A DNA stretch of 33,714 bases from Sphingomonas sp. Lineage in GTDB: Bacteria > Pseudomonadota > Alphaproteobacteria > Sphingomonadales > Sphingomonadaceae. The stretch covers positions 1-33,714 of the forward strand of contig NZ_JANYGG010000028.1 of assembly GCF_025362505.1 (NCBI RefSeq), in the 5' to 3' direction. The position numbers and the translations under genes were made by a program. The notes beneath the pieces are model-generated. The model worked only from the letters and a program-made list of their open reading frames with translations. It was not told where the DNA came from and did not search any database. Below, one piece after another: positions 1 to 10,977 of the stretch (positions are counted from its first letter, which is position 1; every line of letters begins with the position of its first letter).

Positions 1-651
1 CCGTTGGGAACGCTCAACCACCTCGCCAGGGAACTGGGCGTGCCCGCCGACCTCAAGGGTGCGGCCCAGGTCGCGGTCAACGGCCGGCGCATTGCGATCG
101 ATCTTGGTTGCGTGGGCGATACGGTATTCGTCAACAACGCCTCGATCGGTCTCTATACCCGGCTGGTGCGGCGGCGCGACGCGATAAAGCTGCCGAAATG
201 GTTGGCGACGGTGCCTGCTGCCTGGGGCATCCTCAAGCGCATGAAGTTGCGCCCGCTCTGCATCGATATGGGTGAAGGGGTGCAGCCGATCCTGACCCCA
301 CTGCTGTTCATAGGCAACAACCGCTATAACTACCAGGGCCGTTGGCTGGGCAAGCGCGACAGCCTGACCGACGGGGTGCTGTCTGTTTACGCGGTTGCGC
401 CGCGCACCGTCTTAGGGCTCGCCGGTTTCGGCTTGCGCGCGCTGGTGGGCCGCGCCGATCCTGAGCGGGATTTCCTTGCGCTGGGCGAGGTTGAAACACT
501 CGTCGTCAGCGGTGAGGGCTCGATCGATGTCGCGCACGATGGCGAAGTGACGCGCATGGCGCTGCCGCTCACCTTCCGCAGCCTGCCCAAAGCCCTGACC
601 GTGATGGTTCCGGTGGACAAACCTGCTGCCACTGGCGTCGGATCGACCTGA
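1..651 (+). CDS. Diacylglycerol-kinase-type lipid kinase, C-terminal part (5' end outside window)
   Basis: The reading frame is open from base 1, and its first residues (PLGTLNHLA) match the segment just after the nucleotide-binding glycine motif of the DAGK/sphingosine-kinase catalytic domain. The N-terminal half is therefore missing from the window, and the TTG at base 4 is an internal leucine, not a start. The rest has the all-beta C-terminal domain of this family, including the FVNNASIGLY stretch and the LLFIGNNRYNYQG strand. Family members phosphorylate diacylglycerol or related lipids with ATP at the inner membrane face. The exact lipid cannot be read from the sequence. It lies upstream of alaS in the same direction with a gap of about 50 bases. 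Confidence 0.8.
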   Translation, partial: PLGTLNHLARELGVPADLKGAAQVAVNGRRIAIDLGCVGDTVFVNNASIGLYTRLVRRRDAIKLPKWLATVPAAWGILKRMKLRPLCIDMGEGVQPILTPLLFIGNNRYNYQGRWLGKRDSLTDGVLSVYAVAPRTVLGLAGFGLRALVGRADPERDFLALGEVETLVVSGEGSIDVAHDGEVTRMALPLTFRSLPKALTVMVPVDKPAATGVGST

Positions 652-703
652 GCGACGAAACGCGCTTGTTCCGCGACGGGTGAGGGCTTAATCCCCCCAA
701 CCT

Positions 704-3369
<2,666 letters not shown>

Positions 3370-3373
<4 letters not shown>

Positions 3374-5148
3374 ACCGACTTGGCTGGCAAAGAGTCCCGC
3401 ACTCGGCGGCGCCCAAGCACCCGCACATCGTCGACTGCGCCCCCCGCCATGATCTTGGCGCGAAGCTCGCTGCGTTTCTCGTGGATACTCGCGATCACCG
3501 GCCCCATCGCCAGCCCGATATCGATCAGCACCGCCTCCGATAACTGCAGCGACGCCTCCAATGTCTCGGGCACCGCATCGCTCACCCCGGCGCGATAAAG
3601 CTCGGCCGCATGCGCCGTGTCCCGTGCCCGGGCGATGATCGGCAGCTCGGGGCACCAGCCGCGCACTCGCTTGGCGAGCTGCGCTGTCAGCACCGGATCG
3701 TCCATCGTCAGGACCAACGCCGCGGCGCTCCCCAGCTTCAACCGGTCGACCAGCTCGCCGCGCGAAACGTCGCCGAATTGGACCGCATAACCCGCGCGCC
3801 GGGCCTCTTTGACCTCGTCGATATCGCTGTCGATCGCCAAATAGGGCTGGTCGTGCGCGATGAGCATGTCGGCAACCATCTGGCCGACGCGGCCGAACCC
3901 GAACACGACGGTCCGCCCAACCCCCGTCAGCTGCTCGTGGTCCGACGCGGCACGATCATCGACGCGGCGCGCGATTCGCTTGCCTGCCGCGGCAAGGAGG
4001 GGGGTGACGGTCAGCCCGATGGCGGTCACGACGGTCCAGAAATCGGCACTGGCGCGCAGGACCAGTCCGGCACTTGCCGCAGCGCCGATAACGATCAGAC
4101 TGGTCTCAGACGGACTTGCCATCATGACGCCAGTTTCGACCGCGGTGCCGTGCCGCGCGCCGCTGAGCCGAAGCAGCACGGCGGTGACGAGCGCCTTGAC
4201 GAGGAGCAAGGCGACCGTCGCGCCCAATAACATGGGCCAGTCGGCAATCAGCGCTTTGAGGTCGATCCGCATGCCGACGGTAATCAGGAAGATGCCGAGC
4301 GCCAGCCCGCGCAGCGGCGCGGTGACGGTCTCGACCTCGGTGCCATAGTCGGTCTCGGCGATGAGGATGCCGGCGATCAGCGCACCGAGGATCGGCGAGA
4401 GCCCGACCGCGCCGGTGGCGAGGCTGGCGAGGATGACGACGAGCAGGCTGACGGCCAGGAACAGCTCGGGGCTCTTCGTTCTCGCCGCCTGCGCGAACAG
4501 CCGTGGCAGGAGGAAGCGTCCGCCGACCAAGACCGCCGCGACGACCAGCACGCCGCCGACCGCGGTCCGCAGCAGCCCCGAAAGCGAGGCGTCGCCGCTC
4601 ATCACTTCGATCAGGAACAGCAGCGGGACCAGCGCGAGGTCCTCGAACAGCAGCATGGCAAAGGCGGCGCGCCCGACCGCGCTTTTCGTGCCCGCGATCG
4701 GCAACACCAGCGCGGTCGAGGACAAGGCCAGGGCGAGGCCGAGCGCGGTAGCGCTGCTGATCCGCTCTCCGGTGGCGAGCAAGCCGATGGCGATCAGCCC
4801 CGCCGACAGCAGCAGTTCGGCGGCGCCGACCCCGAATACCTCGCGGCGCATCGTCACCAGTCGGCGAAAACTGAGGTGCAACCCCGCCGCGAACAGCAAG
4901 AAGATGATCCCGAGCTCGGCGAACGGCTCAATTCCTTCCGGATTGGAGATCGAGAAAGTCTCGAGCCACGGATAGGCTGGCGCAAGCGCCCCCAGCGCGA
5001 ACGGACCGGCGATGATCCCGACCAGGATGAAGCCGATCACCGGCGACACCTTGAAGCGGGCGAAGGTCGGGATGACGATGCCCGCAGCCAGCAGTATGGT
5101 CAGCGCGTCGGAGAAGCCAGTGCCGCTGAAATGGTTGGTTGGCGCCAT
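3370..5148 (-). CDS. CPA2-family monovalent cation:proton antiporter with RCK domain (Kef/Ybal type)
   Basis: The 592-residue protein has about twelve hydrophobic segments over the first ~390 residues, as in Na+/H+ exchanger-fold CPA2 transporters, followed by a cytoplasmic RCK/TrkA-N domain. That domain has a Rossmann glycine motif (VFGFGRVGQ), an acidic end to the second strand (AIDSDID) and the [12 protein letters not shown] segment typical of Kef proteins. Members exchange K+ or Na+ for protons across the inner membrane and are gated by nucleotides, or by glutathione adducts in true KefB/KefC. Nothing visible proves glutathione control, so no symbol is given. It is convergent with alaS, and the two stop codons overlap. 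Confidence 0.9.
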
Positions 5149-5221
5149 GCCCGCTGCCTAACCATGGCGGACACGCGAAGTCACCACGGCACTGCGTGGC
5201 GACTGACGCGTTTGGCAGCAG

Positions 5222-6604
5222 TTGGAGGTGCGTCATGGCGAAATCGGTCAAGACCGGCGACAAGGTGGGCTGGAATTCGAGCGGGGTCATTCGACCGGCA
5301 AGGTCGTCAAGAAATTGACCTCGCCGCGAATTATCAAGGGCCACAAGGTCGCCGCGTCGAAGGACAATCCCGAATATCTGGTCAAATCCAGCGCGGGCAA
5401 GCAGGCCGCGCACAAGCCAAGCTCGCTTCTCATCGTCGGCGGTGGGCCGGCCGGGATGCTTGCCGGCCTGCTGTTCGCCCGCGCCGGCGTAAGCGTCACG
5501 CTACTCGAAAAGCATGCCGACTTCTTCCGAGATTTCCGCGGTGACACGGTCCACCCCTCGACGATGGAGATCCTCGACCAGCTCGGGATGCTCGGGCGGT
5601 TTCTCGAGCGGCCGCACGTACGGCTCGAGCGCGCCCAGATCCGGCTGGCGGGGCGCGACTGGAAGATCGGCGATTTGACTCACTTGCGCACCCCAGCACC
5701 GTTCATCGCGATGATGCCGCAGTGGGACTTCCTCGATTTCCTCCGCGACGAGGCGTCCGCATTCCCCGGCTTTGCGCTCGAAATGAACGCGGCGGTCACT
5801 GGCTTCACGCAAACGGACGGGCGCACGAGCGGGGTTACGCTCGCCGACGGCCGGGCGATCGTCGCCGACCTCGTTATTGCCGCCGATGGCCGCTCATCGC
5901 TCGCCCGTCGCCTTCTCCCGCTTGAAGTGCTCGGCGCCCCGATGGACGTCTTCTGGTTTCGCATCGGCAAGGCCAACAAGGCGGGTGGTGCCCTGCGCGG
6001 CTCGATCGCGGCTGGGCGAATGGTCGTGCTGATCGACCGCGGCAGCTATTGGCAAGTCGCCTTCCTCGTTCCCAAGGGCGGCGCCGATGCGGTCAAGGCC
6101 AAGGGCATCGAGTGGGTCGCTGGCGAGGTCGCCACTGCCTTCCCGGACCTGACCTTTCCACCCAACGCGCTCGATTCCCTCGATGACCTTCACTTGCTGA
6201 CCGTCGCGCTCGACCGGCTGACGTGCTGGCACCGTCCGGGCCTGCTCGCCATCGGTGACGCGGCCCACGCCATGTCGCCGATCGGTGGTATCGGCATCAA
6301 CCTCGCCATTCAGGACGCAGTTGCCGCTGCTAACGCCCTCGCCGGCCCGATGGCGAGAGGCGAACCGATCGACGGCCTGCTCGACAAGGTTCAAGCCCGC
6401 CGCCTCTTTCCGACCCGCCTGATCCAATCTGCTCAGAAGCTCGCCCAGGACGCGATCATCGGCCGCGTCCTCGGCGGGGGGGCAATTACCCGCGCGCCGT
6501 TGGTGATCCGCTTGCTCGACCGCTTCCCGCTTCTCCGCCGTATCCCGGGCCGCCTGATCGGCCTCGGCATTCGACGCGAGCACGTCACCTCCGGCACCGC
6601 ATGA
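5222..6604 (+). CDS. FAD-dependent monooxygenase (PHBH/UbiH-type), N-terminally joined to a DUF2945 remnant
   Basis: From about base 5426 the frame encodes a class A flavin monooxygenase. It has an N-terminal GxGxxG dinucleotide motif (IVGGGPAGM), an LLEKHADFFRDFRGD segment that contacts FAD in this family, and the second FAD motif GDAAHAMSPIGGIGINLAIQD near the C-terminus. Such enzymes hydroxylate aromatic or related substrates using NAD(P)H and O2; the substrate here is unknown. No ATG lies between the DUF2945 remnant and the FAD motif. The frame extends upstream to a TTG at 5222, but the well-placed ribosome site belongs to ATG 5235 in another frame. How the enzyme is started is therefore unclear: a TTG at 5315, a -1 slip at the G run, or an assembly error are all possible. 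Confidence 0.85.
   Translation: MEVRHGEIGQDRRQGGLEFERGHSTGKVVKKLTSPRIIKGHKVAASKDNPEYLVKSSAGKQAAHKPSSLLIVGGGPAGMLAGLLFARAGVSVTLLEKHADFFRDFRGDTVHPSTMEILDQLGMLGRFLERPHVRLERAQIRLAGRDWKIGDLTHLRTPAPFIAMMPQWDFLDFLRDEASAFPGFALEMNAAVTGFTQTDGRTSGVTLADGRAIVADLVIAADGRSSLARRLLPLEVLGAPMDVFWFRIGKANKAGGALRGSIAAGRMVVLIDRGSYWQVAFLVPKGGADAVKAKGIEWVAGEVATAFPDLTFPPNALDSLDDLHLLTVALDRLTCWHRPGLLAIGDAAHAMSPIGGIGINLAIQDAVAAANALAGPMARGEPIDGLLDKVQARRLFPTRLIQSAQKLAQDAIIGRVLGGGAITRAPLVIRLLDRFPLLRRIPGRLIGLGIRREHVTSGTA
5235..5425 (+). pseudogene. DUF2945 (hypervirulence-associated TUDOR-like) small protein, frameshifted and lacking its own stop
   Basis: The ATG at 5235 has a strong Shine-Dalgarno (GGAGGT at 5224-5229) and encodes MAKSVKTGDKVGWNSS, the expected start of a DUF2945 protein. 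The expected continuation (G-H-S-T-G-K-V-V-K-K, then ITSP-like and KGHKVAASKD stretches) is present, but one frame away. The break falls at the run of four G at 5283-5286, where a fifth G would restore the frame. The domain then runs to about AAHKPSSL and continues in frame into the monooxygenase with no stop. DUF2945 proteins are normally ~70 residues and free-standing, with unknown function. A sequencing error at the G run is a simple alternative for the frameshift but does not explain the missing stop. Confidence 0.7.
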
Positions 6605-6748
6605 CGAAGGATTGGCGATTTCGCTTTCCTACAGCCACTGAAAGGGAATATAGGCTATTTCAGTTGCTTCCCGTCGTCTCTGCAGAATGACTCGAAGCCG
6701 GAGAATGCAATTCAGGGCTGACTTTAGCCTGACTTTCCAAGCCGGCTT

Positions 6749-7969
6749 CTACGCCGCTTGGGCCATCTCCTTTTCGAGGTTGGCGCGGATCGCCTCGAAG
6801 AATTGCTCGGTGGTCATCCACGCCTGATCGGGGCCGATGAGGATCGCGAGGTCCTTGGTCATCTTGCCTTGCTCGACCGTCTCGATGCAGACCCGCTCGA
6901 GCGTCTCGGCGAACTTGACCACTTCGGGCGTGTCGTCGAACTTGCCGCGATACTTTAATCCGCCGGTCCACGCGAAGATCGACGCGATCGGGTTGGTCGA
7001 GGTCGCCTTGCCAGCCTGATGCATGCGATAATGCCGCGTGACGGTACCATGTGCCGCTTCGGCCTCGATTGTCTTGCCGTCGGGAGTCATCAGCACCGAG
7101 GTCATCAGCCCGAGTGAACCGAAGCCCTGCGCGACCTGATCGGACTGGACATCGCCATCGTAATTCTTGCACGCCCAAACGAACTTGCCGCTCCACTTGA
7201 GCGCTGAGGCGACCATGTCGTCGATCAGGCGGTGCTGATATTCGATCCCGGCCTTGGCGAACGAATCCTTGAATTCGCTATCGAATACTTGCTGGAAGAT
7301 GTCCTTGAAGCGCCCGTCATAGGCTTTGAGGATGGTGTTCTTGGTGCTCAGATACACCGGCCAGCCGAGGTTGAGCCCGTAGTTGAGGCTCGCCCGCGCG
7401 AAATCGCGGATCGAATTGTCGAGGTTGTACATCCCCATCGCGACCCCGGCTGAGGGATAGTCGAACACTTCGTGCTCGATGACCTGCCCGTCCTCGCCGG
7501 TCCATTTCATCATCAACTTGCCCGGACCCGGGATCAGGAAGTCGGTCGCCTTATACTGGTCGGCGAAGGCGTGGCGACCGATCACGATCGGGTCGGTCCA
7601 GCCGGGGATCAGCCGCGGGATATTGCTGATTACGATCGGCTCGCGGAAGACCACCCCGCCCAAAATATTGCGGATCGTGCCGTTGGGCGACTTCCACATC
7701 TTCTTGAGGCCGAACTCCTCGACCCGCGCTTCGTCGGGGGTGATCGTCGCGCACTTCACGCCGACGCCGTATTTCTGGATTGCTTCGGCGCTCTCGACGG
7801 TGACCTTGTCATCGGTCGCGTCGCGATGCTCCATGCCGAGGTCGAAATAGATCAGGTCGACGTCGAGATAGGGGAGGATCAGCCGCTCGCGAATCCATTG
7901 CCAGATGATCCGCGTCATCTCGTCGCCGTCGAGTTCGACGAGCGGGGTTTTTACCTTGATTTTGGCCAT
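6749..7969 (-). CDS. icd: NADP-dependent isocitrate dehydrogenase (dimeric type)
   Basis: The enzyme oxidatively decarboxylates isocitrate to 2-oxoglutarate in the TCA cycle, in the cytoplasm, producing NADPH. The 406-residue length and motifs match the dimeric, eukaryote-like NADP-IDH class common in alphaproteobacteria: the substrate loop [23 protein letters not shown], the metal-binding [21 protein letters not shown], and the NADP-binding [12 protein letters not shown] followed by [16 protein letters not shown]. The ATG at 7969 has an AGGA Shine-Dalgarno about seven bases upstream. It is transcribed divergently from psd across a ~117-base gap. Confidence 0.97.
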   Translation of the reverse strand: MAKIKVKTPLVELDGDEMTRIIWQWIRERLILPYLDVDLIYFDLGMEHRDATDDKVTVESAEAIQKYGVGVKCATITPDEARVEEFGLKKMWKSPNGTIRNILGGVVFREPIVISNIPRLIPGWTDPIVIGRHAFADQYKATDFLIPGPGKLMMKWTGEDGQVIEHEVFDYPSAGVAMGMYNLDNSIRDFARASLNYGLNLGWPVYLSTKNTILKAYDGRFKDIFQQVFDSEFKDSFAKAGIEYQHRLIDDMVASALKWSGKFVWACKNYDGDVQSDQVAQGFGSLGLMTSVLMTPDGKTIEAEAAHGTVTRHYRMHQAGKATSTNPIASIFAWTGGLKYRGKFDDTPEVVKFAETLERVCIETVEQGKMTKDLAILIGPDQAWMTTEQFFEAIRANLEKEMAQAA

Positions 7970-8086
7970 AAAATCGTCCTGAAATACATTTGGGTTGCGC
8001 GGGCCTTAAGCGGGGGAAACGGCTTAGGCAACGCTTGGACCGCTCCGACGGTTGTCGCTATGCGATCGCGCTTGTAGAGGAAGCCC

Positions 8087-8812
8087 ATGCCACAGATTGA
8101 CAAGCCCGACAGCCAGTTGACCGCGGTCAAGTGGCGCTTTCCCTCGGTCCACCCCGAGGGGCGCAAATTCACCCTGATCGCCGCCGTCGCGACGCTCGTT
8201 ATGTATGGCGGCGTCAGTCATTTCATCGGCTGGCTGCTGGTCGGGCTGACGATCTGGGTGGCCGCCTTCTTCCGCGACCCCATTCGCACCACACCGCAGG
8301 ATCCGTCGTTGATCGTCGCGCCGGCCGACGGGCTGATCACGATGATCGTCAGGGTTGCCGCGCCGCCCGAGCTCGCCGCGCAGATGAGCGGGAGCTTCAC
8401 CCGCGTGTCGATCTTCATGTCGGTGTTCGATGTCCACATCAATCGCTCGCCGATCGCCGGGCGGATTGCCCGCGTCGCCTATGTCCCGGGCAAGTTCCTC
8501 AACGCCGACCTCGACAAGGCAAGCGAGGATAATGAGCGGCAGCATTTCCTCGTCACCCGCAACGACGGCGTGTCGATCGGTTTCACCCAGATCGCCGGGT
8601 TGGTCGCGCGGCGGATCATGGCCTTCGTCAAGGAAGGCGACGAGGTTGCCGCCGGCGAGCGCATCGGCCTCATTCGCTTCGGCAGCCGGGTCGATGTGTA
8701 TCTGCCCGAAGGCACGTCGCCGCAGGTTTTGCTCGGCCAGCGGACGATTGCCGGCGAGACCGTCCTGGGCACGATCGGCCAGGACCGCGCGTTGACCGGC
8801 AGCAGCCAGTGA
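8087..8812 (+). CDS. psd: Phosphatidylserine decarboxylase proenzyme
   Basis: Psd converts phosphatidylserine to phosphatidylethanolamine at the inner membrane. The 241-residue protein is of the short class found in alphaproteobacteria and archaea. A hydrophobic N-terminal region (about residues 28-55) precedes the catalytic part, which has APADGLI, the [13 protein letters not shown] histidine motif and the self-cleavage site in [11 protein letters not shown]. Cleavage between G199 and S200 would create the pyruvoyl cofactor on the new alpha chain. Its stop overlaps the GTG start of pssA by four bases, so the two successive enzymes of PE synthesis are probably translationally coupled, although they act in the reverse order. 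Confidence 0.97.
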   Translation: MPQIDKPDSQLTAVKWRFPSVHPEGRKFTLIAAVATLVMYGGVSHFIGWLLVGLTIWVAAFFRDPIRTTPQDPSLIVAPADGLITMIVRVAAPPELAAQMSGSFTRVSIFMSVFDVHINRSPIAGRIARVAYVPGKFLNADLDKASEDNERQHFLVTRNDGVSIGFTQIAGLVARRIMAFVKEGDEVAAGERIGLIRFGSRVDVYLPEGTSPQVLLGQRTIAGETVLGTIGQDRALTGSSQ

Positions 8813-9606
8813 ACGAACCCGAGGGCCGCGGATTGCCGCTTCGCGCCTTTCTTCCCAACGCCGTCACCGTGCTGGCGCTGTGCTCGGGACTGACCGGAAT
8901 CCGCTTCGCCTTCGGCGGCGAGTGGGACAAGGCATTGATCGCGATCGTCGTCGCCGGCGTGCTCGACGGACTCGACGGGCGCATCGCGCGGATGCTCAAG
9001 GCCAACAGCAAGTTCGGCGCCGAGCTCGACAGCCTGTCCGACAATATTGCGTTCGGCACCGCGCCGGCGCTGATCCTGTTCCAATGGTCTTTGACCAGCG
9101 CACCCAAATTCGGCTGGACGATCGCGCTGGCGCTTGCGGTATCCTGCGCGCTTCGCCTCGCCCGGTTCAATTCGCGGATCGATGCCGAGGTGCAGCCGCA
9201 TAAATCGGCGGGGTTCAATACCGGCGTCCCGGCACCGGCGGGGGCGGGACTTGCGTTCGTCCCGATTTACCTGTGGCTGATTACCGCCCACGACATGTTC
9301 CGCGACTGGAAGCTGGTCATGCCGTGGACGCTGTTTGTCGCGGTGCTCATGATCTCCGCCATCCCGACCTACAGCTGGACCTCGATCCGCATCCGCAAGA
9401 GCTGGCGGGTCGTCGCGCTGGCCGGTATTGCCCTGCTCGGGGCGGCCCTGATCAACGAACCGTGGATCACACTGACACTGGTCTCGCTCGCCTATCTCGC
9501 AACCGTTCCCTTCAGCATCGCCAGCTATGCCCGCGTCAGGCGGCGGCGCGCCACTCAGGCTTCGCCCGCGCCGACTGCGACCGCAGCGACGGATGGCGCC
9601 CGCTGA
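8809..9606 (+). CDS. pssA: CDP-diacylglycerol-serine O-phosphatidyltransferase
   Basis: PssA makes phosphatidylserine from CDP-diacylglycerol and serine at the inner membrane, supplying Psd. The 265-residue protein carries the CDP-alcohol phosphotransferase signature DGLDGRIAR...GAELDSLSD near residue 50-75, with the spaced aspartates that bind the metal ions, and about six to eight hydrophobic segments. The GTG start lies in a GTGA overlap with the psd stop. The C-terminal ~25 residues ([23 protein letters not shown]) look like a basic/Ala-Pro tail, and their coding bases overlap the 3' end of the small reverse-strand gene at 9536-9772. Confidence 0.96.
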   Translation: MNEPEGRGLPLRAFLPNAVTVLALCSGLTGIRFAFGGEWDKALIAIVVAGVLDGLDGRIARMLKANSKFGAELDSLSDNIAFGTAPALILFQWSLTSAPKFGWTIALALAVSCALRLARFNSRIDAEVQPHKSAGFNTGVPAPAGAGLAFVPIYLWLITAHDMFRDWKLVMPWTLFVAVLMISAIPTYSWTSIRIRKSWRVVALAGIALLGAALINEPWITLTLVSLAYLATVPFSIASYARVRRRRATQASPAPTATAATDGAR

Positions 9607-9772
9607 TCCGCACCGTGACCGGGCTGGTCAGCACCGGTTCGCGCGCAAGCATCGAATCACCCTTGAGCGCGGCCACTATCTTGGCGCTGCTATCGTCGAG
9701 ACCGACGATCACCGCATAGACAGTCGCCCAGGCGGCGACGAGGAAGCTCAAGGTGGTGACGGCAGCAATCAC
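9536..9772 (-). CDS. Small single-pass membrane protein, candidate SOS-regulated gene
   Basis: I do not recognise a family. The 78-residue product has one hydrophobic segment right at the N-terminus (about residues 2-24, rich in A, V, L and T) followed by a soluble tail that becomes basic at the end. The GTG start at 9772 has a good Shine-Dalgarno (GGGAG, about nine bases upstream). A perfect GTTC-N7-GTTC sequence lies 86 bases upstream of the start, in a promoter-like setting. The 3' end overlaps the convergent end of pssA by ~70 bases, so the last ~23 residues may be constrained by that frame. The small membrane protein, own ribosome site and LexA-type box together argue for a real gene. 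A role in damage-induced division control, as for Caulobacter SidA, is inference only. Confidence 0.6.
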   Translation of the reverse strand: MIAAVTTLSFLVAAWATVYAVIVGLDDSSAKIVAALKGDSMLAREPVLTSPVTVRISGRHPSLRSQSARAKPEWRAAA

Positions 9773-9857
9773 GGACGTTCTCCCTTTGTAGCGCTGCCAA
9801 CCCCGGGTGACCTGATTCGTTCCATATCGGGGGTGGAAACGGCTCTATTGCGCTGAT

Positions 9858-9872
9858 GTTCACTATATGTTC
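9858..9872 (-). promoter_or_regulatory. LexA (SOS) box, GTTC-N7-GTTC, inside a candidate promoter
   Basis: Bases 9858-9872 read GTTC, seven bases, GTTC, which is the direct-repeat LexA operator known from alphaproteobacteria. On the reverse strand a perfect TTGACA lies at 9883-9878. With a 17-base spacer the -10 region would be AACATC at 9860-9855, a weak match, so the operator would fill the spacer as in typical repressed promoters. The gene downstream in that orientation is the small membrane protein starting at 9772. Confidence 0.65.
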
Positions 9873-9904
9873 TTCCGTGTCAAGCGCTGGCGTTGCCCAC
9901 AAGC

Positions 9905-9913
9905 TGTGGATAA
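9905..9913 (+). promoter_or_regulatory. Perfect DnaA-box 9-mer
   Basis: TGTGGATAA is the exact reverse complement of the DnaA box TTATCCACA. It lies about 160 bases before rpsB and 33 bases from the LexA-type box. It is single, and a 9-mer can occur by chance in a window this long, so a role is uncertain. It is part of the 300-base stretch 9773-10072, which otherwise holds the LexA box and the rpsB leader. Confidence 0.3.
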
Positions 9914-10016
9914 AATTCGGGCTCTCGGCAGCGACGGCGACCACCAGTAGCTTGAACTCGCGATGCGGTTCGGCTAACGGCGCGGCCATCCCACAGGCGG
10001 GTCCGTCATACCGGTG

Positions 10017-10032
10017 CCGATCTCACGATCGG
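10017..10032 (+). promoter_or_regulatory. Hairpin in the rpsB leader
   Basis: CCGATC and GATCGG form a perfect six-pair stem with a TCAC loop, about 40 bases upstream of the rpsB start. Ribosomal protein S2 is known to repress its own mRNA in other bacteria, so a leader structure is plausible, but I cannot match it to a described motif. Confidence 0.3.
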
Positions 10033-10072
10033 TTCTTGGATCCGCCGAGGTTTAACCGGAAGGAGACTGATT

Positions 10073-10825
10073 ATGGCGACCACTGTCGTCACCCTGCAGC
10101 AATTGCTCGAAGCCGGAGCCCACTTCGGCCACCAGACCCACCGCTGGAATCCCCGCATGAAGCCGTACATTTTCGGCGAGCGGAACGGCGTTCACATCAT
10201 CGACCTGTCGCAGAGCGTCCCGTTGTTCGCTCGTGCGCTCGAATTCGTCCAGCAAGCCGTTGCGCGCGGCGGCAAGGTGCTGTTCGTCGGCACCAAGCGC
10301 CAGGCGCAGGACGCGGTCGCCGAGGCGGCTCGCGCGTCGGGCCAGCATTTCGTCAACCACCGCTGGCTCGGCGGCATGCTGACAAACTGGAAGACTATTT
10401 CCAACTCGATCAAGCGCCTCAAGACGCTTGAGGAGCAGCTGTCGGGCGACACCGCCGGACTGACCAAGAAGGAAGTTCTCCAGCTCACCCGCGAGCGCGA
10501 CAAGCTCGAGAAGAGCCTCGGCGGCATCCGCGACATGGGCGGGCTTCCCGACGTCATGTTCGTGATCGATTCGAACAAGGAAGAGCTCGCGATCAAGGAA
10601 GCCAACGTCCTTGGCATCCCGGTCGTCGCGATCCTCGATTCGAACTCGAACCCGCAGGGCATCGCCTTCCCGGTCCCGGGCAATGACGACGCCAGCCGCG
10701 CCATCCGCCTCTACGCCGACGCGATCGCCGCCGCGGCTCGCGCAGGGAAGAGTGGCAACCAGGCCGCCAAGGGCGTCGACATTGGCGAAATGGCCGAACC
10801 GCCGGTCGAAGAAGCACTGGCGTAA
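10073..10825 (+). CDS. rpsB: 30S ribosomal protein S2
   Basis: The 250-residue protein carries the S2 signatures: [30 protein letters not shown] near the N-terminus, the coiled-coil insertion region around residues 110-150, and [31 protein letters not shown]2 binds the small-subunit body and is needed for S1 attachment. The start has a strong AAGGAG site eight bases upstream. It heads the rpsB-tsf-pyrH-frr cluster. The 152-base gap to tsf holds several hairpins, so rpsB may be expressed partly apart from tsf. Confidence 0.98.
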   Translation: MATTVVTLQQLLEAGAHFGHQTHRWNPRMKPYIFGERNGVHIIDLSQSVPLFARALEFVQQAVARGGKVLFVGTKRQAQDAVAEAARASGQHFVNHRWLGGMLTNWKTISNSIKRLKTLEEQLSGDTAGLTKKEVLQLTRERDKLEKSLGGIRDMGGLPDVMFVIDSNKEELAIKEANVLGIPVVAILDSNSNPQGIAFPVPGNDDASRAIRLYADAIAAAARAGKSGNQAAKGVDIGEMAEPPVEEALA

Positions 10826-10833
10826 CCCTTCGT

Positions 10834-10960
10834 CCCCTCCCTTCGTCAGGGAGGGGGCCGAAGAGTTGGTCTGTCGCAATGCAGGCCGCGTCCCGAACTT
10901 GAAAAAACCCACCCCATGAACCGCCCGCTGGCGGTTCATCCCTCCCTCGAGCGGGAGGGG
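10834..10960 (+). repeat. Cluster of three perfect inverted repeats between rpsB and tsf
   Basis: Three hairpins follow one another. The first pairs CCCCTCCC (10834-10841) with GGGAGGGG (10849-10856). The second pairs ATGAACCGCC (10916-10925) with GGCGGTTCAT (10930-10939) around a CGCT loop. The third pairs CCCTCCC (10940-10946) with GGGAGGG (10953-10959). The first and third share the same arms, which looks like a REP-type intergenic element of sphingomonads rather than a U-tailed terminator, since no T-run follows. They could also attenuate readthrough or stabilise rpsB mRNA. Confidence 0.6.
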
Positions 10961-10977
10961 AGTCAGAGGAACATGAC

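Noticed and set aside
5283-5286. Programmed -1 frameshift site
   Set aside because: A short G run alone is not a classic slippery heptamer, no stimulator structure was identified, and DUF2945 genes are not known to use one; kept only as an alternative.
6637-6664. ACTGAAA...TTTCAGT inverted repeat after the monooxygenase gene
   Set aside because: A seven-pair stem with a 14-base loop and no T-run is too weak to call a terminator.
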